Shown: piece by piece, positions 8,836-16,723 of the stretch | Layout of the letters: each line of letters opens with the position of its first letter | Numbering within the stretch: position 1 is the stretch's first letter | NCBI GenBank assembly: GCA_964492335.1 | Contig: CAZBJX010000012.1 | Span: 1-59,546 of the forward strand | Direction: 5' to 3' | DNA: 59,546 nt | Source: JAFGCL01 sp964492335 | GTDB lineage: Bacteria; Chloroflexota; Dehalococcoidia; UBA2247; RBG-13-53-26 | Notes under the pieces: generated by a model | Seen by the model: only the letters and a program-made list of their open reading frames with translations | What the model was told of the DNA's origin: nothing | The model's database searches: none | Translations under genes and position numbers: made by a program

Positions 8836-9045
8836 TCAGGGGACGGGGTCGTAGCCGCCGGGGTGAAATGGATGGCAGCGCATTATCCTTCGGCTGCCCA
8901 GCCACACTCCTTCGAGAAGGCCGTACTTCTGTATGGCCTCGTACATGTAATGCGAACAGGACGGGGAGAAACGGCAGACGGACGGCATGACCCTGGACCA
9001 GCTCATCTGGTATCCGCGAATCAGCCCCAGCGCCAGCGTCCTCAA
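8836..9045 (-). CDS. yidD: Membrane protein insertion efficiency factor YidD
   Basis: The 69-residue product starts with a TTG at 9045 that overlaps the rnpA stop (TTGA). It shows the family core GLIRGYQMSWSRVMP, the Cys-rich CRFSPSCSHYMYEAI and the ending RCHPFHPGGYDPVP. The frame is open to 9165, but that extension is the reverse-frame image of rnpA and is not conserved. YidD assists YidC/Sec-dependent insertion. Confidence 0.9.
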   Translation of the reverse strand: MRTLALGLIRGYQMSWSRVMPSVCRFSPSCSHYMYEAIQKYGLLEGVWLGSRRIMRCHPFHPGGYDPVP

Positions 9046-9377
9046 GCCGGCCTCCGCAGCCCGGAGCGCCGGCCCAGGTCTTCCACCGCCGCGCTGATCT
9101 GGTGGAAGTCGCTGGCTGCGGCCGCGGAGCGGGCGATGATCACCACATCCCAGCCCGTCTCCCATGCGCCAGCCTGCACGGCGTGCCGCAGTATTCTCTT
9201 CATGCGATTGCGCACCACTGCATTTCCCACGCGCTTGCTGACAGAGAACCCGATCCTGGTCCGGTCGAGCTCGCTGGGGAAGGCCCTCATCACCAGCAGA
9301 CCATTGACCCAGGACTTGCCGTGGTCATACACCCTGGCGAAATCCTGGCCACGGGTGAGGCGCTGTTCCCTTTTCAT
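9042..9377 (-). CDS. rnpA: Ribonuclease P protein component
   Basis: The 111-residue basic protein has the RnpA signature VGNAVVRNRMKRILRHAV and the N-terminal KREQRLTRGQDFARVYDHG. It binds RNase P RNA and helps cleave the 5' leaders of tRNA precursors. It lies 33 bases downstream of rpmH and is coupled to yidD by a 4-base overlap. Confidence 0.94.
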   Translation of the reverse strand: MKREQRLTRGQDFARVYDHGKSWVNGLLVMRAFPSELDRTRIGFSVSKRVGNAVVRNRMKRILRHAVQAGAWETGWDVVIIARSAAAASDFHQISAAVEDLGRRSGLRRPA

Positions 9378-9410
9378 CGCGAACGCGGGTAAGAGCCTCG
9401 GGATACGTGG

Positions 9411-9548
9411 CTATACCGTCAGGCGGTGACGGCCTGCCAGCCTTCTCGACTTCAACACGCTCCGCCCTCCGCGAGTCCTCATTCGGATTCGGAAGCCGTG
9501 GACTCTCTTCCGGCGCAGCTTCTTAGGCTGATAGGTTCTCTTAGGCAT
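9411..9548 (-). CDS. rpmH: 50S ribosomal protein L34
   Basis: The short reverse-strand frame encodes 45 residues, MPKRTYQPKKLRRKRVHGF followed by a basic tail ending RLAGRHRLTV. This is an unmistakable L34. It leads the rnpA-yidD-lipoprotein-yidC-jag cluster, and a strong promoter lies 23 bases upstream. Confidence 0.97.
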   Translation of the reverse strand: MPKRTYQPKKLRRKRVHGFRIRMRTRGGRSVLKSRRLAGRHRLTV

Positions 9549-9570
9549 CTTCGCTCGGTCTCAACGGGGT

Positions 9571-9600
9571 ATGATACGCTTTTTCTCATCTTCAAGTCAA
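9571..9600 (-). promoter_or_regulatory. Promoter for the rpmH cluster
   Basis: On the reverse strand TTGACT (9595-9600) and TATCAT (9571-9576) are separated by 18 bases. Transcription would begin near 9564, giving a leader of about 16 bases. Confidence 0.65.
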
Positions 9601-9659
9601 GGTGAATGCGCCGGCGACCACGGCCGGCGGGTAGCTGTAACTTGTTAGCCGGCAGGGGC

Positions 9660-9689
9660 TTGAGCGCGCTCCCGCCCGCCGTGTATAAT
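9660..9689 (+). promoter_or_regulatory. Promoter of the sugar nucleotidyltransferase, nearly leaderless
   Basis: TTGAGC (9660-9665) and a perfect TATAAT (9684-9689) are 18 bases apart. The gene's ATG is at 9701, only 11 bases after the -10 box, so the leader would be at most about five bases and has no room for a ribosome site. Confidence 0.65.
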
Positions 9690-9700
9690 CTGTCCTCGGA

Positions 9701-10774
9701 ATGAAGGCTGTACTTCTTGTGGGAGGCGAGGGCACCCGCTTGCGCCCTCTGACGTGCAACACGGTCAAGGCCATGGTGCCCATGCTGAACCGCCCCTTCT
9801 TCGCCCACCTGCTGGGGTATCTGGCCGGCCACGGGGTGGATGACATCGTCGTCACCTGCTGCTACCTGCCGGACCGGATCAGCAGCCGCTTCGGGGGCGG
9901 CAGCCACCACGGGGTCAGGCTGACCTACGTTATGGAGGAGACCCCGCTGGGCACGGCCGGGGCCGTGAAGAACGCGGAGGGCCGCCTGGACGGGGCCTTC
10001 TTCGTCTTCAACGGCGATATCGTCACCGGCATCGACCTTCAGGCCATGCTCGCCTTCCACCGCCGGCGCCGGGCAGTGGCCACCATCGCCCTCACCCCGG
10101 TTGAGGACCCCTCGGCCTACGGCGTGGTCGACACCGCTCCCGACGGGAGGGTGAAGCGCTTCATCGAGAAGCCCCCGCGCCACGAGGCCCCCAGCAACAT
10201 GATCAACGCCGGGATCTACGTCCTGGAGGCGTCGGTGCTGGAGGGCGTGCCGCCGGGCGAGCACTGCATGTTCGAGCGGCAGGTGTTCCCCGGGTTGCTG
10301 TCTGCGGGGGCGCCGGTCTATGCCTTTTCCACCAGGGACTACTGGATCGACATCGGCACCCCGGACAACTACCGGCAGGTGCAGTACGACCTGCTGCTGG
10401 GGAAATGCCCCGGCCCGCCGGGCGAAGACGGGCCGGCCGCGGGCCTGCGCCTCGACCCGGCCGCGATGGTGGAAGGGCCGGTCCGCTTCGGCAGTGGCTG
10501 CACCATCGGCGCCGGCGCCCGGATCACCGGCCCGGCGGTGCTGGGTGACGGCTGCACCGTCCTGGAGGGCTCCATCGTGGACCGTGCCATCATCTGGGCC
10601 AACGCCCGCATCGGCAGCGGGGCCGCGGTGCGGGAGTGCGTGATCGGGGAGAAGACCATCATCGGCGACGGCGGCATCGTGGAGGCGGGGGCGGTGGTGG
10701 GCGACAGCGTGGTGGTCACCCCCGGAACGCGGGTGGCCGCAGGCCAGAAGGTCTGGCCGGACACGACCCTCTAG
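9701..10774 (+). CDS. Sugar-1-phosphate nucleotidyltransferase (GDP-mannose pyrophosphorylase-like)
   Basis: The 357-residue protein has an N-terminal nucleotidyltransferase domain with the activation loop LVGGEGTRLRPLT and the lysine motif KAMVPMLNRPF. The metal-binding FNGDIVTGIDL and the sugar-site FIEKP are also present. A C-terminal left-handed beta-helix (hexapeptide repeats, about residues 250-350) follows. This matches NDP-sugar synthases of the GDP-mannose or glucose-1-phosphate type; the exact sugar cannot be read from the sequence. It is a single gene, convergent with ade, and its promoter leaves almost no 5' leader. Confidence 0.85.
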   Translation: MKAVLLVGGEGTRLRPLTCNTVKAMVPMLNRPFFAHLLGYLAGHGVDDIVVTCCYLPDRISSRFGGGSHHGVRLTYVMEETPLGTAGAVKNAEGRLDGAFFVFNGDIVTGIDLQAMLAFHRRRRAVATIALTPVEDPSAYGVVDTAPDGRVKRFIEKPPRHEAPSNMINAGIYVLEASVLEGVPPGEHCMFERQVFPGLLSAGAPVYAFSTRDYWIDIGTPDNYRQVQYDLLLGKCPGPPGEDGPAAGLRLDPAAMVEGPVRFGSGCTIGAGARITGPAVLGDGCTVLEGSIVDRAIIWANARIGSGAAVRECVIGEKTIIGDGGIVEAGAVVGDSVVVTPGTRVAAGQKVWPDTTL

Positions 10775-10840
10775 AAACCTGGCGCCAGTAGTGCTCGTCA
10801 CCCGATTTGCCTGCCCTGTGGATGGGTATCGGTGCGCTCT

Positions 10841-12547
10841 CTAGGCCAGCTCGAAGCGGTCCACGTCCACCAGGCCCAGGTCCGTGAGCCGCACCCGGGG
10901 GATGACGGGCAGCGCCAGGAAGGATAGCGTGCTGAAGGGCGAATCCAGGGTGCAGCCCAGCGCCGTGGCGGCGGCCTCCACCCCGGCCAGGCCTTCCACC
11001 ACCGTCTCCAGGGGCTGGTCCGACAGCAGGCCCGCCACCGGCAGGGGCAGAGAGGCCAGCACCCGCCCCCCGGCCACGGCCACCAGGCCCCCCTGCAGCC
11101 GCTCGATTTCCCTGACCGCGGTGTACAGGTCCCCATCCTCAACCCCCACGGCCAGGATGTTGTGGGCGTCGTGGGCTATGGAGGAGGCCAGGGCGCCCCG
11201 CGTCAGACCGAAGCCCTTGACCAGGGCGGCCGCAACGCGGCCGCTGGCGCTGTGCCGCTCCACCACGGCCAGCTTCAGCAGGTCGCGGCCGACATCGCTG
11301 ACCACGGCGCCGCCTTTCACCCGGGGACGGACGGTGCACTTCATGGTGGCTATCTGGCCGGGGACCACCTCAATAACCGGCAGGCGGGACCTCTCCGCGG
11401 GGATGCGCAGCGCGGCCGGCGAGAAGGGCCCCACCCTGACGGTCCCCGTGAGCCGGTCGCCCCCGTTGCCCGGCACGGAGAAGAGGGCCTGCCCATCCCG
11501 CGACACCAGCCGGCCTCCATGGAAGACCATGGAGACGTCCAGCTCGCCCAGGCTGGAGAAGACCATCAGATCGGCATGGTAGCCCGGCGCCACCGCCCCC
11601 AGGCCGTCGAGCCGGAAGTACTGGGCCGGGTTGATGGTCGCCATCTGGATGGCGCGGACAGGGTCCAGGCCGAGGCTGATGGCCTTTCTGACCACCGCGT
11701 CGATGTCCCCGTCCCGGAGCAGGTCCCCGCAGTTGCGGTCGTCCACCACCAGCAGGCAGCGGTGGAAGCTGCGGTCAGTGACCAGGGGGAGCAGGTCGGC
11801 CAGGTTCTTCTCCGAGGAGCCCTCCCTTATCATGATCCACATGCCCCGGGCCAGCTTCGCCTGCGCCTCGTCCAGGGTGGTGCACTCATGGTCCGAGGCG
11901 ATCCCCCCGACCAGGTAGGCGTTCAGCGCCCGGCCGCGCAGGCCCACGGCATGGCCGTCGATGGCCCTGCCCCTGGCCATCGCCATCTTGAGCAGCATGC
12001 CCGAGTGCCCCTGCAGCACGGCCGGGAAGTCCATCACCTCTCCCAGCCCGATGCTGGCCTTCCATTCCAGGGCGCATTGCACGTCGCCGGCCGTCACCCG
12101 GGCCCCCGAGGACTCCAGGCGGGTGGCCGGCACACATGACGGCACCATGAAGAGCACCCGCAGGGGAAGGCCTTCGGCGATGCGCAGTACCTGCCTGGCG
12201 CCCGCCAGGCCGCAGACGTTGGTGATCTCGTGGAGGTCGGTGACCACCGCGGCGGTGCCGCGGGGGACCACGGCCCTGGCGTACTGCGTGATGTGGAGCA
12301 TGGAGCTCTCCACGTGAGTGTGGCCGTTGATCAGGCCGGGGGCCACGTACCGGCCGGCCAGGTCGATGGTCTGCGCCGCCTCCGTGTAGCCCCCGATGCC
12401 GGCGATGCGGCCGCGGTACACGGCCACGTTGCCCTCCTCCACCGCCCCGTTGAAGGTGTTGACGATTCGCCCGTTGGCCAGCACCAGGTCGGCCGGCGCC
12501 TGACCCCTGGCCACGCGGATGAGCTCCTTGGTCTCCCGGAGGTTCAC
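10841..12547 (-). CDS. ade: Adenine deaminase
   Basis: The 568-residue amidohydrolase shows the metal-binding motif INGHTHVESSM, LGEVMDFPAV, the HAVGLRG region and SDHECTT. Its C-terminal domain is typical of bacterial adenine deaminase (AHDAHNILAVGVEDGDL). It converts adenine to hypoxanthine and ammonia. Its GTG start overlaps the hpt stop (GTGA), so hypoxanthine made here would pass to the adjacent Hpt: a two-gene adenine salvage operon. Confidence 0.93.
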   Translation of the reverse strand: MNLRETKELIRVARGQAPADLVLANGRIVNTFNGAVEEGNVAVYRGRIAGIGGYTEAAQTIDLAGRYVAPGLINGHTHVESSMLHITQYARAVVPRGTAAVVTDLHEITNVCGLAGARQVLRIAEGLPLRVLFMVPSCVPATRLESSGARVTAGDVQCALEWKASIGLGEVMDFPAVLQGHSGMLLKMAMARGRAIDGHAVGLRGRALNAYLVGGIASDHECTTLDEAQAKLARGMWIMIREGSSEKNLADLLPLVTDRSFHRCLLVVDDRNCGDLLRDGDIDAVVRKAISLGLDPVRAIQMATINPAQYFRLDGLGAVAPGYHADLMVFSSLGELDVSMVFHGGRLVSRDGQALFSVPGNGGDRLTGTVRVGPFSPAALRIPAERSRLPVIEVVPGQIATMKCTVRPRVKGGAVVSDVGRDLLKLAVVERHSASGRVAAALVKGFGLTRGALASSIAHDAHNILAVGVEDGDLYTAVREIERLQGGLVAVAGGRVLASLPLPVAGLLSDQPLETVVEGLAGVEAAATALGCTLDSPFSTLSFLALPVIPRVRLTDLGLVDVDRFELA

Positions 12548-13071
12548 CCGCCCTCCCTCAGGCAGTAGAGCCCCCTCAGGTGCCGGAATCGCTCATCATA
12601 GTCCAGGCCGTAGCCCACCACGAAGCAGTCCGGCACGGTCAGGCCCAGGTAGTCGACGGGCGCCGCCTCCCGCCGGGCGACCGCCCGCTCAAACAGGGCG
12701 CACACGCGGACCGATGTAGCCCCTCTCCGCCGCAGGTACCCCAGGGTGAAATCAAGGGTGGCCCCGGAGTCGACGATGTCCTCCACCACCAGGATGTGGC
12801 GGCGGCGCACGCTGGCCCTCAAGCCGTGGACCACCCGCACGTGCCCGGAACTCCGGGCCCGCCCCCGACCGTAGCTGGACAGGGCCATGAACTCCACCTC
12901 CAGGGGCATGTCCAGGGCCCGCACCAGGTCGGCCATGAAGACGAAGCAGCCCTTCAGGACCCCCACCAGAACGGGGCTCTTGTCTGCGTAGTCGCGCCGG
13001 ACCTCCCGGGCCAGCCGGGCCACGGCGGCGTCGATTTCCTCGGGCGTGAACAGGGGCTCAAGCGTGGTCAT
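12544..13071 (-). CDS. hpt: Hypoxanthine(-guanine) phosphoribosyltransferase
   Basis: The 175-residue protein has the PRPP-binding motif LVVEDIVDSGATLDF, the substrate flap region ALSSYG, and a pyrophosphate loop GVLKGCFVFMADL. It converts hypoxanthine (and probably guanine) to the nucleotide using PRPP. The frame is open upstream to 13173, but the ATG at 13071 is preceded by GCGGAGGCGAG, a good ribosome site, and matches the family start. Confidence 0.93.
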   Translation of the reverse strand: MTTLEPLFTPEEIDAAVARLAREVRRDYADKSPVLVGVLKGCFVFMADLVRALDMPLEVEFMALSSYGRGRARSSGHVRVVHGLRASVRRRHILVVEDIVDSGATLDFTLGYLRRRGATSVRVCALFERAVARREAAPVDYLGLTVPDCFVVGYGLDYDERFRHLRGLYCLREGG

Positions 13072-13132
13072 CTCGCCTCCGCAGGATGCCGGCCCGCCAC
13101 CGGGCCCTGCCTCGCCAGCGGGTGGCGGCCCC

Positions 13133-13161
13133 ATTATATGGTCCGGGGCGGCCGGCCACAA
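13133..13161 (-). promoter_or_regulatory. Promoter for hpt-ade
   Basis: On the reverse strand a perfect TATAAT (13133-13138) lies 17 bases after TTGTGG (13156-13161). Transcription would begin near 13126. Confidence 0.55.
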
Positions 13162-13233
13162 GGGCTGCGCCACGAAGAGTTCAGCCGCAGCTGCCCGGAG
13201 AAGCAGTGCAGCCCCCGACCCCGCCGGGGCCGG

Positions 13234-14034
13234 TCAGCGGGAGCCGTGGTGCCGCGGCAGGACCAGCACCTGGGGCACCCCGCTCGAAGGGTGGTGCTGG
13301 ACGTGCACCGCCACGGCGTAGGCCGCCCCGATGATGGCCGGGGTGATCACCTCTTCCGGCGTGCCGTCGGCGACCACGGCCCCGGCCTTGAGCAGGACCA
13401 GCCGGCGGAAGTAGGCGGAGGCCAGGTTCAGGTCGTGCATGGCGGCCACGATGGTCAGCGGCCGGGCGGCATTCATGTCCGCCAGCAACTCCAGCATCTC
13501 CACCTGGTGGCTGATGTCCAGATGGGCGGTGGGCTCATCCAGCAGCAGCACCCCGGTCTCCTGGGCCAGGGCCATGGCCAGGACCGCCTTCTGACGCTCG
13601 CCGCCGGAGAGGGAGCTGAAGCGCCTGCCCGCCAGGTGGCCCACGCCCACGGTGTCCATGGTGCGCCGCACCACCCCGTGGTCGGCCGCCGACAGGTCCC
13701 GCCAGGGCTTGACAAATGGCGTCCGGCCCAGCATGACGACCTCCTCCACGGTGAAGCCCAGGGGAACGGCCACCTGTTGCGGCACCACGGCCACCTCCCG
13801 GGCGATGGCGCACCGCTTCATCTTCCCGGCTTCCATTCCCTGGAGCCGGACATTCCCCTCCCAGGGCGCCAGTATCCCGCTGACCAGCTGGATGAGGGTG
13901 GTCTTGCCCGCGCCGTTGGGGCCGATCAGGCCCACCATCTCCCCCCGGCCAATGGACAGGTCCACGTCGCGCAGCACCGCCCCGTTGCCATAGGAGAAGG
14001 TCACCCGGTCCATCCGTATCGCAGTGTTATTCAC
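13234..14034 (-). CDS. btuD: ABC transporter ATPase, cobalamin/siderophore type
   Basis: The 266-residue ATPase has Walker A GPNGAGKTTL (residues about 38-47), the signature SLSGGERQKAVLAMAL, Walker B GVLLLDEPTAHLD and the switch His in MHDLNLA. It belongs to the FecE/BtuD class. Its GTG start overlaps the permease stop (GTGA). The upstream cobalamin riboswitch makes B12 or a corrinoid the probable cargo. Confidence 0.88.
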   Translation of the reverse strand: MNNTAIRMDRVTFSYGNGAVLRDVDLSIGRGEMVGLIGPNGAGKTTLIQLVSGILAPWEGNVRLQGMEAGKMKRCAIAREVAVVPQQVAVPLGFTVEEVVMLGRTPFVKPWRDLSAADHGVVRRTMDTVGVGHLAGRRFSSLSGGERQKAVLAMALAQETGVLLLDEPTAHLDISHQVEMLELLADMNAARPLTIVAAMHDLNLASAYFRRLVLLKAGAVVADGTPEEVITPAIIGAAYAVAVHVQHHPSSGVPQVLVLPRHHGSR

Positions 14035-15086
14035 AGCCCGTACTCCTTCCCGCCGCGCCTGAGCAGGTAGATGAAAATGGGCGCCCCTATAAGCGCGGTG
14101 ATGATGCCGACCTGTATTTCACGGGGGGAAGACAGGGTGCGGGCCAGCAGGTCGGCCACCACCAGGAAGGCGCCGCCGGCAATGGCCGAGCCGGGGACCA
14201 GCAGACGGTGGTCCGGCCCCAGCACCAGCCGCAGGGAGTGGGGTACCACCAGCCCCACGAACCCGATCAGCCCGCCGATGCAGACCGCGGCCGCCGTCAG
14301 CACCGATCCCAGGGCCAGGAAGAGGGCCTTGCTGCGCTCCACGTCAACGCCCACGTGGGCGGCCCCGTCCTCTCCCAGGGCGAAGGCGTTCAGCCGGAAG
14401 GCCGTCAGCCGGGCCAGCAGGACTCCGAGGATGATGACCGGTGCGATGACCGCTATCTGCCCCCAGCCCCCCACCGATATGCCGCCCAGCAGGAAGCCGT
14501 ACACCGAGCGCAGCTTCTCATTGAGGGAGTCGCTCATGGTGATCATAAGGTACATCAGCGCCGTCAGCATGGCGCTGACCACGAACCCGGCCAGCAGCAT
14601 GCTGACCACCGGCGTCCTTCCCCCGACGCGGGCCAGGCGGTACACCAGCATCACCGTCGCCAGCGCGCCGGCGAAGGCCAGCAGGGGCACCATGCCGAAA
14701 CCCAGAAAGGTCATGCTCAGGGGCAGCATCATGGCTATGGTCGCCCCCAGGGCCGCCCCGGCCGACGTCCCGATGATGTACGGGTCGGCCATGGGGTTGC
14801 GCAGCAGCCCCTGGAAGACGACCCCGGCCGTCGCCAGGGCCGCCCCGGCCAGGGCCCCGCCCAGCACCCGGGGCAGCCTCACATGGAGGATGATGGTCTC
14901 ATGCGTCGCCCTCCAGGTGGGATCGATGTTGAAGGGCGAAACGGCGTTCCAGCATATCTTGATGACGTCGCCAAAGGGCACGGAGACCGAGCCCACGGCA
15001 GCGGCCGCAACCAGGCAGGCCACCAGGGCCAGCCCCAGCAGCAGGATAATGCCCAGGTGTCGGCGGTTTCCGCCCGGGACTCTCAT
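14031..15086 (-). CDS. btuC: ABC transporter permease, BtuC/FecCD family
   Basis: The 351-residue protein is very hydrophobic with roughly ten helices, and carries family motifs PRVLGGALAGAALATAGVVFQGLLRNPMA-like (first part PRVLGGALAGAAL), GTSAGAALGA and a C-terminal PHSLRLVLGPDHR loop that contacts the ATPase. It is the membrane channel of the B12-type importer. Between it and the binding-protein gene lies a 76-base gap holding a large palindrome. Confidence 0.9.
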   Translation of the reverse strand: MRVPGGNRRHLGIILLLGLALVACLVAAAAVGSVSVPFGDVIKICWNAVSPFNIDPTWRATHETIILHVRLPRVLGGALAGAALATAGVVFQGLLRNPMADPYIIGTSAGAALGATIAMMLPLSMTFLGFGMVPLLAFAGALATVMLVYRLARVGGRTPVVSMLLAGFVVSAMLTALMYLMITMSDSLNEKLRSVYGFLLGGISVGGWGQIAVIAPVIILGVLLARLTAFRLNAFALGEDGAAHVGVDVERSKALFLALGSVLTAAAVCIGGLIGFVGLVVPHSLRLVLGPDHRLLVPGSAIAGGAFLVVADLLARTLSSPREIQVGIITALIGAPIFIYLLRRGGKEYGL

Positions 15087-15111
15087 ACGTTGCGCCCCAT
15101 CGAAGGGCCCC

Positions 15112-15145
15112 GTGGCCGTCCCGCCACCGGTGGCGGGACGGCCAC
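15112..15145 (-). promoter_or_regulatory. Perfect 34-bp palindrome between btuF and btuC
   Basis: The two 17-base arms are exactly complementary with no unpaired loop in the DNA form. In the RNA this forms a very stable hairpin just downstream of the binding-protein stop codon (15163). No U-run follows in the direction of transcription, so it is more likely a 3'-end stabiliser or partial attenuator that lowers permease/ATPase expression relative to the binding protein. Confidence 0.6.
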
Positions 15146-15162
15146 CCCCCTGATCGATCAGC

Positions 15163-16095
15163 CTACGGCGGCGTCTGCCCCCCTTCCGGGAAGAGCCCCG
15201 GATGCAGCATCCGGGCCAGCATCTCCAGCCCGTCCACGATCCGCGGCCCGTACCTGGCCGTCAGGTCCGGGTCCTCTATGGGGCATACCCTGCCCTCCTT
15301 CACGGCGGAGAGGCCGGCCCATGCCGGCGAGCGGGCCCCCACGCTTTCCACGCTGACCCCGAACTGGTAGTCCTCCAGTATCAGCAGGTCCGGGTCGGCG
15401 TCCACGATGGCCTCCAGGCTGATCTGGTACCAGCCGGAGGTGCCGCCGGCGATGTTGGTGCCGCCGGCCAGGCGGACCAGTTCGTCCTGGAAGGTGCCCG
15501 CCCCCGCCGTGTAGGGCCGCTCGGGATCGGTGGCATCCACCTCGTAGAAGACGGTGGGCCTCTGGGCCGCGGGGAGGTCTGCGGTGACCGCCGCCACCGC
15601 ATCCACCCTGGCCCGCAGGCTATCCACCAGGGCCCGGGCCTGCTTCTCCCTGCCGGTGATGTCGCCGATCTGCAGGATGCTGTCCATGACCCCCTGGATG
15701 TCAGAGGGCTGGACCACGAACACGGGGACGTAGGGCTCCAACTGCTGCACTACGGCGCCGGCCGAGGACAGGACCAGGTCCGGGTCATGGTCCAGTATGA
15801 TCGAGGTGTCGAATCCCGGCCACGGGGCGCCCACTTTGGGCAGGGCGACTGCCTCTTGCGGGTAGTCGGAGTAATCGTCGGTGGCCACCACCCGGCTCCC
15901 CAGGTCCAGGGCAAAGAGAATCTCGGTTATGGGGGCCCCCAGCGACACGATCCGCTGCGGGTCGCCCGGCACGGTGACCTCCCGGCCCTGGTCGTCCACA
16001 AGCGTCGAGGCGGAGGGCCCTTTGTCGCAGGCCAGCAGGCCAACGGAGAGCACCACCAGCATGGCCAGCAATACCTTGAAAGCTGAGTTCTTCAC
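15163..16095 (-). CDS. btuF: Cobalamin-type ABC transporter substrate-binding lipoprotein
   Basis: The roughly 310-residue product has a lipoprotein signal peptide (LLAMLVVLSVGLLAC) followed by two Rossmann-like lobes of the BtuF/FecB family: RIVSLGAPITEILFALDLG, then TDDYSDYPQEA and GAPWPGFDTSIILDHDPDLVLSS. I prefer GTG at 16095 over TTG at 16098 because it is better spaced from the GAGGAGGA ribosome site. The gene is preceded by a cobalamin riboswitch, which supports corrinoid as the ligand. Confidence 0.9.
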   Translation of the reverse strand: MKNSAFKVLLAMLVVLSVGLLACDKGPSASTLVDDQGREVTVPGDPQRIVSLGAPITEILFALDLGSRVVATDDYSDYPQEAVALPKVGAPWPGFDTSIILDHDPDLVLSSAGAVVQQLEPYVPVFVVQPSDIQGVMDSILQIGDITGREKQARALVDSLRARVDAVAAVTADLPAAQRPTVFYEVDATDPERPYTAGAGTFQDELVRLAGGTNIAGGTSGWYQISLEAIVDADPDLLILEDYQFGVSVESVGARSPAWAGLSAVKEGRVCPIEDPDLTARYGPRIVDGLEMLARMLHPGLFPEGGQTPP

Positions 16096-16342
16096 CAAAT
16101 CCTCCTCGTGATTTCACAGGCTCAAGTCACGCACCGGCGGCGCGGGCAAACGGATATGGCGCTGCGGCCGGTGCGGGGGGTTGGCTGGGGCAGGCGTGTT
16201 CTCAGGCCCTGCCGGCGGGGAAAAGAAAGACCCCCGGCCCGGCAGAGCGAGGAGTGTCAGGGCGCTCGAGTCATGGTCGCTCCCCTTTCTCCGCGGAGGC
16301 TCTTGCCGGCCCGGCCCCTCAAGGGGCTTGCGGGCTCGCTGG

Positions 16343-16444
16343 ACAGGGGCCGGAGTTCTGACTGTCACAGCAGGCGGGACTGTGCCGGAATTCCACCGGG
16401 CTTGCTGCCGTATTAAGCCCTCGCTCTCGCTCGGGCACCCCTGT
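16343..16444 (-). promoter_or_regulatory. Cobalamin riboswitch aptamer
   Basis: On the reverse strand I see the B12 box AGTCAGAACTCCGGCC (16348-16363) and upstream the conserved core GCCCGGTGGAATTCCGGCAC then AGTCCCGCCTGCTGTGA. The closing P1 helix pairs ACAGGGG (16438-16444) with CCCCTGT (16343-16349). At about 100 bases it is a compact version. The btuF start is some 250 bases downstream, and nothing but leader is visible between; I could not identify a clear terminator/antiterminator pair, only a U-rich stretch at 16221-16230 and a short palindrome at 16289-16298. Confidence 0.92.
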
Positions 16445-16462
16445 ATGGAATCAACTGAATCC

Positions 16463-16491
16463 ATGATACCAGCGGCGCGGCCGGGGGTCAA
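16463..16491 (-). promoter_or_regulatory. Promoter for the B12 importer operon
   Basis: On the reverse strand TTGACC (16486-16491) and TATCAT (16463-16468) are 17 bases apart. Transcription would begin near 16456, just ahead of the riboswitch P1 helix. Confidence 0.65.
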
Positions 16492-16521
16492 AGACGGCCC
16501 TGCGGCCGGGGCAGGTGGCGC

Positions 16522-16551
16522 TTGTGTTCCCCGGGGCTTCGGCGGTATACT
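16522..16551 (+). promoter_or_regulatory. Promoter for thiC
   Basis: TTGTGT (16522-16527) and TATACT (16546-16551) are 18 bases apart. The predicted start near 16558 lies about 14 bases before the TPP riboswitch. Confidence 0.6.
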
Positions 16552-16571
16552 GGCCCCAAAGGCATACATCC

Positions 16572-16660
16572 ACCGCAGGGGAGCTCAGAGGCTGAGAGCC
16601 CGTCCCATGGCGGGCGACCCTTTGAACCTGACCTCGGTAATGCGAGCGTAGGGAGGCGGT
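16572..16660 (+). promoter_or_regulatory. TPP riboswitch (THI element)
   Basis: The conserved thi-box elements are present: GAGGCTGAGAG (16588-16598), ACCCTTTGAACCTGA (16617-16631) and GGTAATGCGAGCGTAGGGAG (16636-16655). The ends ACCGC (16572-16576) and GCGGT (16656-16660) can close the P1 helix. It controls thiC, which makes the pyrimidine half of thiamine. Confidence 0.96.
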
Positions 16661-16665
16661 TCCAG

Positions 16666-16708
16666 GGACCAAGGACCGTTGACTGGTGCTCTTGGTCCTT
16701 TGTCTTTT
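16666..16708 (+). terminator. Riboswitch-controlled terminator upstream of thiC
   Basis: GGACCAA (16666-16672) can pair with TTGGTCC (16692-16698), followed by TTTGTCTTTT (16699-16708). An inner copy of GGACC offers alternative pairing. It lies between the TPP aptamer and thiC and fits a transcription-attenuation design. Confidence 0.7.
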
Positions 16709-16723
16709 CGGAGGGAGAGCAGG

